A model generated the notes under the pieces. It had not been told where the DNA came from. It searched no databases and saw only the letters and a program-made list of their open reading frames with translations. A DNA stretch of 64,000 nucleotides, from NCBI GenBank assembly GCA_013314755.1, contig JABUFA010000002.1, forward strand, positions 155,985-219,984, written 5' to 3'. The DNA is from Chthonomonadia bacterium (lineage in GTDB: Bacteria > Armatimonadota > HRBIN16). Positions 34,573 through 44,418 of the stretch are shown here, piece by piece (the stretch's first letter is position 1; the number at the start of each line of letters is the position of its first letter). Made by a program: the position numbers and the translations under genes.

Positions 34573-36153
34573 TTACTGCTGAAGCAGTTGCACAGACTGA
34601 ACGACCTTTAGCTTCAGCGGAGCCTGCTCGCGCGCCTGCATGGGACCGGGGGTTCGCAACCCACCACGCATTCCAGGCATACCCGGCACACCGGGGATAC
34701 CGGGGAATCCACCGCGAGCCGTACGTCCACCAATACCGGGCGCACCCGAGGTCGGTCCCATCATCGGCGCACCGGGAACACCGGGAACGCCCGGAGGTGC
34801 ACCGTAGCTTGTTGCCCCTGTGCGCGCGCCCGCTCCCGGGATGCCCGGTACACCGGCTGCACCACGTCGCGAGCGCATTCCGCGCACATCCTCGCTAATG
34901 CCTCCGCCCATGCCGCCCATCGGCGCACCGTAGCCAGCATAGGGGGAATAGGGCGCGCCACCGCCCATTGTTGGAGCACCCATCATCGGTGCACCCGGCA
35001 TTCCGCCCATCATGCCTGCCAATCGCGCCGGTTGGGCACCGGTGGGTACCTGTCCCTCGATCTCAATGGTGCTCTCACTGCGCACCAGGCGTCCGGCATT
35101 GAAGGCGAACCACAGCGTGCGGTTCAGCTTTACCTTTGGTTTCTCCAGCACATAGTTGCTGAACTCCAGCGTGCCCGACAGCGTTCCCTCGTAGGTCTGG
35201 GTTATCTTCACCGTCGGGTAGCCGCCTTCCCACTCCACGCCCTCCAGTTTGTTCTGTGCCAGCACCTTGCGTGCGCGCTCTACCGGCATATCGGGCAGGA
35301 GGATATGCGCCCACGAAGACCACGTGTCGCCCGGCTTCACCCGAAGCTCCGGCAGGATGGGAAGCACCATCACACGGAATACATACGGATCGTTCGTGGT
35401 ATCCACGTTCTGATACACCACGCTCCCAAGCGGAGTGACAAACTGCAGGACGGCGCGGAACATCTCTTTGCCCAGCGTGTACACCGGCTGGTTGTAAGCC
35501 AGTACCTGCTGTTTGTTTGCCCGCTGGCGGATGATATACTGGCTACCCCGGATGTCGTAAACGAACAGGTTGAAGAAGGTGTCCGCTTCGTAAGCCACCT
35601 GTTCGCCCGTTACACCGCCCGTAATCTCTGCGCCCGTCTGCCCCGCCAGCAGGATGACCTCGTCATGTTGTTTGTAGTTGACGTTCTCGCCCAGCCGGAA
35701 GCGATACTGCAGGCGCGTACCCATCGCGGGCAGGTTGATGCCCTCCCGATTCGCCACCTGCACTCGCACCTCGGCGCGGTCCATCGCCCTGCCCTCGGGG
35801 TCATACAGCACGACGGTAATCGTGTGCTCACCGTCCTGAACAGGTTCGGGCTTCTGGGTAGAGGGGTCAACAATCGGCACTTTGGTATCCCAGATGTAGC
35901 GCAGGCGAGGCTCTTTGTCGTCCTGCCTGGGTGCCAACGAGGTCTGGAACCTGCCATCAATGTAGATACCAACGTATCCGCCCTGCGGGATGCTTGCACG
36001 GGGCACCTCAATGCGCACCCGCTCCCGTACAATGGCGCCATCGGCTGGACGCAGGATATTAAAGGGTGTTCCCTGTGCCAGCGCCGCTGTCGCCGTGCCT
36101 ATCACCGCCAAAATAGCTACCAGCGTTACTCGCCAAATGGAGTATCTGGGCAT
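34573..36153 (-). CDS. Secreted protein with Gly/Pro/Met-rich collagen-like tail
   Basis: 526 residues. Signal peptide ending VIGTATAALA. An Ig-like N-terminal domain (FNILRPADGAIVRERVRIEV) is followed by a soluble central domain, then from about residue 390 a low-complexity tail of MGGMPGAPMMGAP and GVPGVPGAPMMG-type units, near-collagen G-x-x triplets, ending in QVQ-type residues. No recognised enzyme domain. The tail could form an extended or collagen-like triple-helical stalk, but many non-collagen low-complexity tails look alike. It precedes tatC in the same direction with a terminator between. Confidence 0.7.
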   Translation of the reverse strand: MPRYSIWRVTLVAILAVIGTATAALAQGTPFNILRPADGAIVRERVRIEVPRASIPQGGYVGIYIDGRFQTSLAPRQDDKEPRLRYIWDTKVPIVDPSTQKPEPVQDGEHTITVVLYDPEGRAMDRAEVRVQVANREGINLPAMGTRLQYRFRLGENVNYKQHDEVILLAGQTGAEITGGVTGEQVAYEADTFFNLFVYDIRGSQYIIRQRANKQQVLAYNQPVYTLGKEMFRAVLQFVTPLGSVVYQNVDTTNDPYVFRVMVLPILPELRVKPGDTWSSWAHILLPDMPVERARKVLAQNKLEGVEWEGGYPTVKITQTYEGTLSGTLEFSNYVLEKPKVKLNRTLWFAFNAGRLVRSESTIEIEGQVPTGAQPARLAGMMGGMPGAPMMGAPTMGGGAPYSPYAGYGAPMGGMGGGISEDVRGMRSRRGAAGVPGIPGAGARTGATSYGAPPGVPGVPGAPMMGPTSGAPGIGGRTARGGFPGIPGVPGMPGMRGGLRTPGPMQAREQAPLKLKVVQSVQLLQQ

Positions 36154-36336
36154 CTCTGTTCCCTCCCGGTTGTTCTCTCGCCACCTTCACAGTCGCAGAG
36201 AAAGCCTCTCTCTGCTCTCTACTTTGGACGCCGAATACCTCTGAGAGGTTACAGCCTCCGCGCTTCTTGTTTCGTCTCAGTAAGCCACTATTCCTGCTTT
36301 GTCCTCAGTCGTCGCCTATCTCGCCGAAATTGAGCA

Positions 36337-37023
36337 CTATGCCTTGTTCTTCGGCATGGTGATGGCGGGAGGCTTCAGGTACATCGGCACAAGCGTCAGG
36401 GGATTGTCGCGGTGTCCCTGCTGAAGCAGTATCGTGCCCAGCCTGCCCAGCAGTTCTGCACGCGGATATTCCACCGGCGCGATGCACACCGGATAGTCCG
36501 CCAGCGCCATGCGCAGGTCTGTCGGCACACTGCCGACCAGTACCACATCCCCGGCAATGAACGGCAGAAGGATATCGTGAAGGCTTTGCACGGTGTACAC
36601 CGCCCGTTCGGTCACAGGCTGGGGAAATTCAGAGCCTCCCTCATACACACAGGCATATACCTCGCCCTTGCGGGCAGGCACAACGGCGCAGACCACCTGA
36701 TGCGGGATAAAAGCATACTCTCCTGCCAGCACGTCCAGACTGCATACGCCCACAATCGGTTTAGCCAGCGCCTGCGCGAAGGTCTTGGCGGTCATCACCC
36801 CCACGCGCGTGCCCGTGAACGAACCCGGTCCCAAGCCCACCGCAAAGGCGTCCACATCCGCCATCTGCCAGCCTGCCGTGTTCAGCACATGGTCAATAAA
36901 GGGAATCAGCCGCGTGGAAAGCTGCATCCCATGCGCGAAGGTCAGCACAGCGACCGGCTTGCCGTCCTGTGACGCGCAGATACTGCAGACCTCACCCGTT
37001 GTCTCTAAAGCCAGCAGACGCAA
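36337..37023 (-). CDS. tsaB: tRNA threonylcarbamoyladenosine biosynthesis protein TsaB
   Basis: 228 residues, an ASKHA-fold partner of TsaD in making t6A37 of ANN-decoding tRNAs. Family pattern: LLALETTGEVCSICASQDGK at the N-terminus, then MADVDAFAVGLGPGSFTGTR and VGVMTAKTFAQALAKPIVGV, as in YeaZ. It follows tsaE with a 32-base overlap. The C-terminus is longer than minimal YeaZ and includes PRAELLGRLGTILLQQGHRD. Confidence 0.93.
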   Translation of the reverse strand: MRLLALETTGEVCSICASQDGKPVAVLTFAHGMQLSTRLIPFIDHVLNTAGWQMADVDAFAVGLGPGSFTGTRVGVMTAKTFAQALAKPIVGVCSLDVLAGEYAFIPHQVVCAVVPARKGEVYACVYEGGSEFPQPVTERAVYTVQSLHDILLPFIAGDVVLVGSVPTDLRMALADYPVCIAPVEYPRAELLGRLGTILLQQGHRDNPLTLVPMYLKPPAITMPKNKA

Positions 37024-37483
37024 GAGCCTCCTCCAGAACCTTCAACCGTTGTGTGTAGCGTTCGCCAAACGCGCTGATGGTGATGCGCCGCTCTTCATCC
37101 ATCCCGCCCTCCAGAAGCACCTCCCACCGCTCCTCGGGCAGGGCTTCGGCGATATGTTCCGCCCATTCCACCGCGAAAACGCCTCCCCGCTGGAAATACT
37201 CCTGCAGACCGAGATCCGCCGCCTGCTCTGCCCCCTCCAGACGGTAGGCATCGGCGTGGAAGAAGGGTAGCCGTCCGCGATGTTCGCGAATCAGCGTGAA
37301 CGTTGGGCTGAGCACAGGTTCGGTCACGCCCAGCCCGCGCGCGATGCCCTGCGCCAGCGTGGTCTTGCCTGCGCCCAGCTCGCCCCTCAACCAGATGATG
37401 TCACCCGGTTGAAGCACCTGTGCCAGCGCTTCGCCAAGCTGCCGTGTGTGTTCCTCACTATGCGTGTTGACCCGAATAGCCAT
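36992..37483 (-). CDS. tsaE: tRNA threonylcarbamoyladenosine biosynthesis ATPase TsaE
   Basis: 163 residues, the P-loop ATPase of the t6A pathway. The Walker A is WLRGELGAGKTTLAQGIARG, followed by VLSPTFTLIREHRG and FFHADAYRLEG. HAD and VEWAEHIAEALPEE complete the family pattern. Start ATG 37483; the open frame extends upstream into the interspersed repeat and those residues (RPLPDTGRGAAPLPSQGRGR) are repeat-derived, not real. The ribosome site is weak. TsaE and tsaB overlap by 32 bases. Confidence 0.93.
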   Translation of the reverse strand: MAIRVNTHSEEHTRQLGEALAQVLQPGDIIWLRGELGAGKTTLAQGIARGLGVTEPVLSPTFTLIREHRGRLPFFHADAYRLEGAEQAADLGLQEYFQRGGVFAVEWAEHIAEALPEERWEVLLEGGMDEERRITISAFGERYTQRLKVLEEALASAGFRDNG

Positions 37484-37496
37484 CGCAAAAAGTAGA

Positions 37497-37717
37497 CCTA
37501 ACCCCCGTCCCCTTCCCTGCGAGGGAAGGGGAGCCGCACCTCTCCCCGTGTCGGGGAGAGGTCGGGAGATGGGTTCCCTCTCTGCCCACGCGGAGTTCAG
37601 GATATTGTCAGCCCCCCTGTAGTCCCCCTGCAACCAGGAGGACATTCCCTCTCCTCGTGGGAGAGGGTCAGGGTGAGGGCTTTTGCGGAGAGGTCGGGGG
37701 GGCTGTCACCCCCTCAC
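37497..37717. repeat. GC-rich interspersed palindromic repeat, copy A
   Basis: Intergenic element made of palindromic blocks: CCCCTTCCCTGCGAGGGAAG followed by a GGGAGAGG-type block, then the distinctive CTCTCTGCCCACGCGGAGTT block, and a direct module ending GGGTCAGGGTGAGGGC. Copies B and D share the same order; copy C is inverted. It sits between tsaE and the PD40 gene and is not coding, although long frames run through it by chance. Confidence 0.85.
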
Positions 37718-38779
37718 CTAATCCCGCCAATCCGCCACGAAAATATTCGTATCCCCTCGCGCCCGGCTGTTTCGGTTGGACGCGAAAATCAGCTTCTTGC
37801 CGTCGCGTGAAAACATGGGAAAGCCGTCGAACTCCGGCGTATATGTTACCCGTTCCAGACCGGTCCCGTCTACGTTAATGATAAACAGGTCAAACTCCCG
37901 CCCGCGTGGGTCCAGGTGATTGGACGAAAAGATAATGCGTTTGTTGTCGGGATGCATGAAAGGGGCGAAGTTCGCGCCGCCCAGATGGGTGACCTGTCGC
38001 TTGCCCGTGCCGTCCGAACGCATCACCCATATCTCCAGGTTCATGGGGCGGATTGCTCGCTCCTTCAGCAGAGCCTTGTAGTCGGCAATCTCTTCGGGCG
38101 TTTTGGGACGGCTGGCTCGCCATACGATATATTTGCCATCCCACGAGTAGAAGGGTCCACCGTCATAACCCAGCTCGTTCGTCAGGCGCTTGGTCTTGCC
38201 AGTGCGCAGGTCATACTCGTACAGGTCAAGGTCGCCATCCCTGTCGGAAGTGAACAGTATCTTTTTGCCGTCGGGCGAGAAGGACGCCTCCGCGTTGTAA
38301 CCCTCGCCGTCGGTGATTGCCTTGCGGTTCGAGCCATCGGCGTTGGCGATGTACAGCCGATAGGGATACAGCCCCCAAACATAGCCCTTGGAACGGTCAG
38401 GTGGAGGGGGCGGCTCATCCGACCACCAGTCGGTGGAGCTGTACAGTATCTTCTTGCCATCAGGCGAGAAGAATCCGCAGGTACATCGCCCTTTGCCGCT
38501 GGAGACCAGCTTCACATCCGAGCCGTCAGCGTTCATGATGAACATCTGGTCGGCTTTGAACGGCGGACGAGTGGACTGAAAGATAATCTTTCTGCCGTCG
38601 AAGGAGAAATAGGCTTCGGCGTTTTCGCCTCCGTCGGTCAGTTGTTTCACGTTCGCCAGATGTCTTTCTCGCGGATCATGCAGAACGCCCGGCGACTGAG
38701 CAGGCGGTTGCGCCCCGCGTAAAGCCATGGCTGCTGCCGCGCCCAGAATCAACAGGCAAAGAAACGCTCGCAGTTGCAT
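37718..38779 (-). CDS. Exported PD40 (TolB-like) beta-propeller protein
   Basis: 353 residues. Signal peptide at about 1-22, then five or more propeller repeats of the type AYFSFDGRKIIFQSTRPPFK, ASFSPDGKKILFTSDRDGDL and PMFSRDGKKLIFASNRNSRA. These PD40 repeats occur in TolB and in secreted binding or enzymatic proteins. No TolB N-terminal D1 domain and no peptidase domain are seen, so it is a plain propeller, probably a surface or periplasmic interaction protein. It lies between two repeat regions. Confidence 0.88.
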   Translation of the reverse strand: MQLRAFLCLLILGAAAAMALRGAQPPAQSPGVLHDPRERHLANVKQLTDGGENAEAYFSFDGRKIIFQSTRPPFKADQMFIMNADGSDVKLVSSGKGRCTCGFFSPDGKKILYSSTDWWSDEPPPPPDRSKGYVWGLYPYRLYIANADGSNRKAITDGEGYNAEASFSPDGKKILFTSDRDGDLDLYEYDLRTGKTKRLTNELGYDGGPFYSWDGKYIVWRASRPKTPEEIADYKALLKERAIRPMNLEIWVMRSDGTGKRQVTHLGGANFAPFMHPDNKRIIFSSNHLDPRGREFDLFIINVDGTGLERVTYTPEFDGFPMFSRDGKKLIFASNRNSRARGDTNIFVADWRD

Positions 38780-38877
38780 AGGGTCTCCTCGTTATTCGTC
38801 GTGCTGGTATTTGAGGAATACGCCCTTGCCTGCGCGTTTCCCTGCTGTGTAGGGGCAACCATTGTGGTTGCCCTCAG

Positions 38878-39190
38878 GTGTCCCCCTGCTTGCGGGGGGA
38901 TAACAGGGGGGCTGACAACTTCTGAAGTAAGACGCCCCTTCCCGCGTCGGGAAGGGGCTGGGGGTTAGGTGTCTTTCAAAGCCGCCGAAAGCCCCAACTG
39001 ACCTCCCCGCAGGCGAGGAGGACCCCTCTCCCGACCTCTCCCCGACACGGGGAGAGGTGAGGCTCCCCTTCCCTCGCAGGGAAGGGGACGGGGGTTAGGT
39101 TGCGTTGTAAACCCCTCTCCCGACCTCTCCCCGACACGGGGAGAGGCGAGGCTCCCCTTCCCGCGTCGGGAAGGGGCCGGGGGTCAGGTC
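38878..39190. repeat. GC-rich interspersed repeat, copy C (inverted, with three palindromic units)
   Basis: The 416-base spacer 38780-39195 holds this element. Relative to copy A it is inverted, and it contains three palindromic modules of the type CCCCTTCCC...GGGAAGGGG. The modules lie near 38929-38975, 39018-39100 and 39112-39190. The spacer's remaining bases show no gene. Confidence 0.8.
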
Positions 39191-39195
39191 GAATC

Positions 39196-41328
39196 TTAAG
39201 CGGCGCGGGGCATGCCGCCTTCTTGCGCCTGTTCGGCAGCCTGGCGCAAACGTTCCAGACCAGCCACAATCTCCTTGCTCACACCGCGCACCTGCTCCAG
39301 CAATCGCTCTGCCTGCGCCCTGTCGCCGCGGTCAATGCAGTCCACAATCTGCCGGGCGATGGCGTGCAGTTTCTCGTGCGGTGGCTCGATGGCGCGGAAC
39401 TCCGGTATGTGCCCGTAGTTCTGCATCCCGAAGCTGTAGTACCACTTGCCCAGCGCACACTCGCGGTGCGAGACCAGCTCCTCGCGCGGAATGTTGATGT
39501 TGCGATAGACCAGCCCTTCCAGCCGCTCCACCCATTTCAGGTGCGCCTTCTTGAAGATGTCCACCTTGTGGTGGATGTCGTTCGCCTCCTCCTGGGTCAA
39601 CACAAATCTGCCCAGAGAGAAGCGCAGTCGGTCCACCACGCCATACAACCCTTCTGCCTGCTTGCTCACCTCATCTGCCACGCGCAGGATGTTCTGGACG
39701 GCGTTTGTGCTGGAAGCCAGCATCTCTTCGGCGGCTGCGCTGGATTCCTGTGCTATCGCGGCGATGTGCTCGATCTCGCTCAGCATCTGCTGGGCGTTGC
39801 TCTGAACGCGCTCCACCGTGGCAGCCGAACCCTGCACCTGCTGGATAATGGTATCCACCGCACGCAGTATCTCAGCCAGCCCTTGCCCCACCTCTAACGA
39901 CCGCTTCACGCCATCGCTGACTGCCGCCAGGTTGACGTCCATCGCCTGCGCCGCCGATTGCGCCTGCGAAGTAACCTGTTCAATAATCTGCTTGATCTGC
40001 TGGGTGGCTTGTGCGGACTGCTCCGCCAAACGACGCACCTCATCCGCCACCACCGCAAAGCCGCGACCGTGCTCGCCCGCTCGCGCTGCCTCAATCGCCG
40101 CGTTCAGCGCAAGCAGGTTCGTCTGACCAGCAATCTCTTCAATCGTGCTCAGGATGCCTCCGATGTTTGCTGCCATGTTCACCAGCTGCTGAAGCTGCTC
40201 TGCCAGCGTACGGGTGTCGTTCTCCAGGGCGTGCATCGCCTGCTCGGACCGCTGTAGCCCCTCACGCCCCTGCACGGCGACCTTGCCGACCTCATCGGCG
40301 GTCTGTCCGGCTTCGCTCAGCTGCTGCGACATGATGCGGATGTCCTCTACAATCGCGCTCACGCTCTCCACCCCGCGCGATGCGGAGAGCGCCGTCTGCT
40401 CCGCCCCTTTTGCTACTTCCTGCACCGCCTTCTGCAGCTGATGCAGGAGGTCTACCACACTGTCGCTGGAGGCATCGCCCGAAGCCACAAACGCCTGAAG
40501 CAGTTCGATAGTCTGCTGAACACGCTCCTGCACGACTCGCGCCGCCGCGCGCGTTTCCCGTACGGCATCCGCCAGACTGCCCACCGCCGCGTCGAAGTTC
40601 GCCGTCAGGGTATCCTTGCCGTTGCCTCCGCTGTGCACGCGCACGCTCAGGTCGCCACGCGACATAGCATCCAGAGAGGCAACCACCTTCTGGAACACTT
40701 TTTGGAAATCGCCGACATACTCGGTCAAGTCCTTCTGCCCTGGTATGTTCTCTGCGATAGCAGCGGCGTCTACCCCGAAGGTTTTCGTCAGGTGCATCAG
40801 GTACGAGTCGCACACCGCCTGCATGTCGTAGTTGAACACCTTGAAGATAGCCTCCTCGGCGCGGGCGCGGAAGCGGGGACGCCAGCGGAAATACTGGGCA
40901 AGATACTTGCGCACCAGCCTCTGATAGATGGTGTAACTGCCCAAGTACCACTTCTGAGGCAGGTCGATCACCACGTGCACATAGCCGATGCGCAGGCGCC
41001 GTTCGAAATACGACATGCCGTAACCGCCGCCGCTGTCCGCCTCCTGAAAAATGTCCCTGAAGTACTGCGCCTGTGTCTTCTCCAGCCCCTGCCGCAACTG
41101 CTCCAGCGAGATGCCCTTCTTCTGCGCGAACTGTTCAAAGAACTGGCGAGTGGGAGCAAAGGAGAACTGCACATCGTAGAACTCACGCGCGATGGTATCC
41201 GCTACACTCTCCGCCCACGGGCGTAACTGCTTTAATATCTGAATGTCCTCCTCGGTGAGGCCTACAAACTGGCGCCTCAGGGCGAGGTTCGCGTCGTTGA
41301 CGCGCAGGTAAGCGCACAAATCAGTCAT
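39196..41328 (-). CDS. Globin-coupled methyl-accepting chemotaxis protein with CZB domain
   Basis: 710 residues, no membrane helices. Residues 1-180 are a globin sensor (HemAT-like): [18 protein letters not shown], and [20 protein letters not shown] with proximal heme ligand His118. A methyl-accepting signalling domain follows, with the tip sequence [20 protein letters not shown]. The C-terminal CZB domain has [14 protein letters not shown], then [14 protein letters not shown] (Cys624) and [15 protein letters not shown], the zinc-binding His-Cys-His set. It would respond to oxygen through heme and to zinc or oxidants through CZB, acting on CheA in the cytoplasm. GGAGGTGCCTGT supports the start at 41328. 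No other che genes are in the window. Confidence 0.93.
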   Translation of the reverse strand: MTDLCAYLRVNDANLALRRQFVGLTEEDIQILKQLRPWAESVADTIAREFYDVQFSFAPTRQFFEQFAQKKGISLEQLRQGLEKTQAQYFRDIFQEADSGGGYGMSYFERRLRIGYVHVVIDLPQKWYLGSYTIYQRLVRKYLAQYFRWRPRFRARAEEAIFKVFNYDMQAVCDSYLMHLTKTFGVDAAAIAENIPGQKDLTEYVGDFQKVFQKVVASLDAMSRGDLSVRVHSGGNGKDTLTANFDAAVGSLADAVRETRAAARVVQERVQQTIELLQAFVASGDASSDSVVDLLHQLQKAVQEVAKGAEQTALSASRGVESVSAIVEDIRIMSQQLSEAGQTADEVGKVAVQGREGLQRSEQAMHALENDTRTLAEQLQQLVNMAANIGGILSTIEEIAGQTNLLALNAAIEAARAGEHGRGFAVVADEVRRLAEQSAQATQQIKQIIEQVTSQAQSAAQAMDVNLAAVSDGVKRSLEVGQGLAEILRAVDTIIQQVQGSAATVERVQSNAQQMLSEIEHIAAIAQESSAAAEEMLASSTNAVQNILRVADEVSKQAEGLYGVVDRLRFSLGRFVLTQEEANDIHHKVDIFKKAHLKWVERLEGLVYRNINIPREELVSHRECALGKWYYSFGMQNYGHIPEFRAIEPPHEKLHAIARQIVDCIDRGDRAQAERLLEQVRGVSKEIVAGLERLRQAAEQAQEGGMPRAA

Positions 41329-41399
41329 ACAGGCACCTCCGGGAGAGGGTATTTTCACAGGATAGATTATCGGCAGGGCTGCAAACTTTTACAGGGGGT

Positions 41400-42878
41400 T
41401 CAGGGTTCGCCCTCTTCCGGGCTGCCGCAGAAAGCGGGGGCAGAGGCTTCCTCGTCCTCCCACAGCCGTTTGCTCAGCTTCACATCGCGAGGTACAGGGA
41501 TAGGATACTTGCCGTCAAAGCAGGCGAGGCAGAAATGGTGCCGCTTCATGCGCACCGCACGAAGCATTCCCTCGATACTCAGATAGCCCAGCGAGGTGGC
41601 GCCGATCATCTGGCGTATCTCCTCCACGCTGTGCGACGCGGCGACCAGCTCCTCGCGCGTTGCCATGTCGATGCCGTAGAAGCACGGGTAGCGAATGGGC
41701 GGCGAGGTGATGCGCACGTGCACCTCCTTCGCGCCCGCCTCGAACAACATCCGCACGATTTTGCCGGTGGTGGTGCCGCGCACGATGCTGTCGTCCACCA
41801 TTACCAGCCTGCGTCCCGAAATCACCTCGCGCAGCGGATTCAGCTTGATTTTCACGCCCAGCTCGCGCATGCGCTGGTCTGGCTGGATGAAGGTTCGCTG
41901 GATGTAGCGGTTCTTGATCAGCCCTTCCGCATAGGGTATCCCGCTTGCCTGCGCGAAGCCCAGCGCGGCGGGGATACCGGTATCGGGGATGGGAATAACC
42001 ACCTGTGCGCCGGGCACGGGATGCTCTCGCGCCAGCTCCTGCCCCATGCGCCGGCGTACCTCGTGCAGGGTGCGGTTGTAGATGTGGCTGTCGGGGCGAG
42101 CGAAGTAGATGAACTCGAACATGCACAGGCTGTGCCGTTGCAGGGGGACCACCTGTTCGTCTCGAAGCCCATCCTGATCGACCAGCACCGCCTCGCCCGG
42201 CTCTATCTCACGCACGAACTCCGCGCCCACCACGTTCAGGGCACAGGTCTCGGAGGCGACCACATAATGCCCGTTGATGCGCCCCAGGCACAGTGGGCGC
42301 ACGCCGTACGGGTCACGCACCGCCAGCAGATGGTGTGGCGTCAGAATGACAAGGCTGTACGCCCCCGAAATCTGTTCCATCACCCGGCGCATCGCCTCCA
42401 GCGGGTCGCGGTTCTCTGCCAGTTCGGCAGAGAGCAGTCGGGCAATCACCTCGCTGTCGCTGGTGCTGTGGAAGTGGACTCCTGCTTCCTGAAGGCGAAG
42501 GCGCAGCGGCGCCACGTTCACCAGGTTGCCATTGTGCGCCACCGCCACCGTACCGATTGGTGATTCGCAAATCACCGGCTGGGCGTTACGCAACACGCTG
42601 GAACCGGTGGTAGAGTAGCGCGTGTGTCCGATGGCGATATGACCGCGCAGGTAACCGAGCGTCTCCTCGTCGAATACCTGCGAGACCAGCCCCATCTCCT
42701 TGTGCACCAGCACGCGCTCGCCATCGGAGACGGCGATACCGGCACTCTCCTGCCCGCGATGCTGGAGCGCGTACAGCCCGAAGAAGGTGATTCGCGCCAC
42801 ATCCTCGCCCGGCGCGTAGACGCCAAAGACGCCACATTCCTCGTGTAGGCGGTCATCAAGCCAATGCTGAGCTTCCAT
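41400..42878 (-). CDS. purF: Amidophosphoribosyltransferase
   Basis: 492 residues, the first step of purine synthesis. The nucleophile Cys15 follows a 14-residue propeptide (LHEECGVFGVYAPGED). Glutaminase residues include GHIAIGHTRYSTTG and AVAHNGNLVN. The phosphoribosyltransferase half has RLVMVDDSIVRGTTTGKIVR. Cysteines in YPCFYGIDM and HHFCLACFDGKYP fit the 4Fe-4S-binding, propeptide-containing Bacillus subtilis type, rather than the cluster-free E. coli type. It stands alone, 124 bases from the tRNA. Confidence 0.97.
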   Translation of the reverse strand: MEAQHWLDDRLHEECGVFGVYAPGEDVARITFFGLYALQHRGQESAGIAVSDGERVLVHKEMGLVSQVFDEETLGYLRGHIAIGHTRYSTTGSSVLRNAQPVICESPIGTVAVAHNGNLVNVAPLRLRLQEAGVHFHSTSDSEVIARLLSAELAENRDPLEAMRRVMEQISGAYSLVILTPHHLLAVRDPYGVRPLCLGRINGHYVVASETCALNVVGAEFVREIEPGEAVLVDQDGLRDEQVVPLQRHSLCMFEFIYFARPDSHIYNRTLHEVRRRMGQELAREHPVPGAQVVIPIPDTGIPAALGFAQASGIPYAEGLIKNRYIQRTFIQPDQRMRELGVKIKLNPLREVISGRRLVMVDDSIVRGTTTGKIVRMLFEAGAKEVHVRITSPPIRYPCFYGIDMATREELVAASHSVEEIRQMIGATSLGYLSIEGMLRAVRMKRHHFCLACFDGKYPIPVPRDVKLSKRLWEDEEASAPAFCGSPEEGEP

Positions 42879-42960
42879 CTGCCGTTGTTAATTCCCCCAG
42901 CCAGCCTCAACACTCATTATGGTATCAGCAAACGCCATTCAAAAGCAAGCCCACCTGCCC

Positions 42961-42988
42961 TTGACACCTGACTCAAATGTGGTAAAAT
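42961..42988 (+). promoter_or_regulatory. Promoter of tRNA-Met
   Basis: Consensus TTGACA (42961-42966), a 16-base spacer and TAAAAT (42983-42988). The tRNA starts 14 bases beyond. Confidence 0.7.
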
Positions 42989-43002
42989 AAAAGTGCGAAT
43001 AG

Positions 43003-43079
43003 GGCGGCGTAGCTCAGTCGGTCAGAGCACACGGCTCATACCCGTGGAGTCGGCGGTTCGAGTCCGCCCGCCGCTACCA
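43003..43079 (+). tRNA. tRNA-Met (anticodon CAT), elongator type
   Basis: 77 bases, with the 3' CCA encoded. The acceptor stem pairs GGCGGCG with CGCCGCT (one G-U). The anticodon stem CACGG/CCGTG holds the loop CTCATAC with anticodon CAT. GGTTCGAGTCC forms the T arm. The anticodon stem lacks the three G-C pairs of initiators, so it is an elongator; a tRNA-Ile with a lysidine-modified CAT anticodon cannot be excluded from sequence alone. Confidence 0.93.
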
Positions 43080-43087
43080 TGTTACCC

Positions 43088-43121
43088 AGCGACACCCGCA
43101 CGTTCGCGGTGTCGCTCTTTT
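43088..43121 (+). terminator. Hairpin between tRNA-Met and hisS
   Basis: AGCGACACC (43088-43096) pairs exactly with GGTGTCGCT (43108-43116), followed by CTTTT. It would end the tRNA transcript, or let part of it read through into hisS, which has no other visible promoter. Confidence 0.65.
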
Positions 43122-43136
43122 GTTGCGGAGGAGAGT

Positions 43137-44405
43137 ATGCGATACCAGCGCCCGCGCGGCACCAATGACATCCTGCCCGACGAAACACCCCTCTGGAACC
43201 GGGTGGAAGAGACCTTCCGCACGCTGTGCAAACGCTACGGCTACCACGAAATCCGCACCCCTATCTTCGAGGATACCGACCTGTTCACCCGCAGCATGGG
43301 CGAACATACCGACGTGGTCAGTAAGGAGATGTACACCTTCACCGACCGCGGCGGGCGGAGCGTCACGCTGAAGCCCGAAGGTACGGCTCCTGTGGTGCGC
43401 GCCTATGTGGAGAATAACCTTGCGGCGCAGGGCGGGCTGAGCAAGCTGTACTACATCACCCCCATCTTCCGCTACGAGCGACCGCAGGCAGGACGATACC
43501 GCCAGGCGCACCAGCTGGGCGTGGAGGCAATTGGCTCACAGCATCCCGCGCTGGACGCCGAGGTGATTGCGCTGGCGATGCACTTCTACAGGCAGCTGGG
43601 CATCTCGCGCCTGTCGCTGGTGCTGAACTCGGTGGGTTGTCCGGTGTGCCGCCCGACCTATCGCGAACGCCTGCGCGAGTTTGCCCGTCCGTTTGTGCAG
43701 GAGCTGTGCGAAGCGTGCCAGACCCGCTACGAGCTGAACCCTCTGCGTATGCTGGACTGCAAACGCGAGAAGTGCCGCGCACTTCTGCACGACGCCCCCG
43801 ACATCATCGAAAGCCTGTGCGAGGAGTGTCGCACGCACTTCGACGCCCTGCGTCAGTATCTGGATGGACTGGGCATTCCGTACGTGGTGGATAAGCATCT
43901 GGTGCGCGGGTTTGATTACTACACGAAAACCGCCTTCGAAATCGTCAGCGACGCGCTGGGAGCACAAAACGCGCTGGGCGGCGGCGGGCGATACGATGGA
44001 CTGGTGGAGGAGATTGGCGGACCTCCTACCCCCGGTATCGGCTTTGCGCTGGGCATCGAGCGGGCGATTATCGTGATGAAAGAGCTGGGGCTGGCGGAGG
44101 CAAAACGGGAAGCGGTTGAGGCGTTTGTCGCCGCGCTGGGCGAAGAGGCAACCCTGCCTGCCTTGAAGCTTCTACAGGCATTGCGCGAAGCAGGCATCTC
44201 CGCCGAAACCGACTACCAGCGGCGCAGTCTGAAAGCGCAAATGAAGGTAGCTGACCGCTTGGGCTGTCGGGTGGTGCTGTTGCTGGGCGAAGACGAGCTG
44301 GCACAGAGAACTGTCACCCTGCGCGACATGGTTACCAAAGAACAGCGGACGGTGCCGCTGGACACCTGCATCGAAGAGGTCCTGCAGACCGTCCGCAACG
44401 CATAG
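43137..44405 (+). CDS. hisS: Histidine-tRNA ligase
   Basis: 422 residues, the usual bacterial class II length. Motifs: RPRGTNDILPDETPLWNRVE at the N-terminus, motif 2 PIFRYERPQAGRYRQAHQLG (with the histidine-tRNA synthetase loop), the histidine-specific motifs LVRGFDYYTKTAFEIV and GGGRYDGL, and GIGFALGIERAIIVM for motif 3. The C-terminal anticodon-binding domain follows. GGAGGAGAGT precedes the ATG. Charges tRNA-His in the cytoplasm. Confidence 0.97.
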   Translation: MRYQRPRGTNDILPDETPLWNRVEETFRTLCKRYGYHEIRTPIFEDTDLFTRSMGEHTDVVSKEMYTFTDRGGRSVTLKPEGTAPVVRAYVENNLAAQGGLSKLYYITPIFRYERPQAGRYRQAHQLGVEAIGSQHPALDAEVIALAMHFYRQLGISRLSLVLNSVGCPVCRPTYRERLREFARPFVQELCEACQTRYELNPLRMLDCKREKCRALLHDAPDIIESLCEECRTHFDALRQYLDGLGIPYVVDKHLVRGFDYYTKTAFEIVSDALGAQNALGGGGRYDGLVEEIGGPPTPGIGFALGIERAIIVMKELGLAEAKREAVEAFVAALGEEATLPALKLLQALREAGISAETDYQRRSLKAQMKVADRLGCRVVLLLGEDELAQRTVTLRDMVTKEQRTVPLDTCIEEVLQTVRNA

Positions 44406-44418
44406 AACGCCGTTCGAA

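Noticed and set aside
38878..39190. CRISPR-like array
   Set aside because: Repeats are palindromic modules of unequal spacing with no unique spacers and no cas genes.
43003..43079. Initiator tRNA-fMet
   Set aside because: The anticodon stem lacks the three G-C pairs, and the first acceptor pair is G-U rather than the mismatch typical of initiators.
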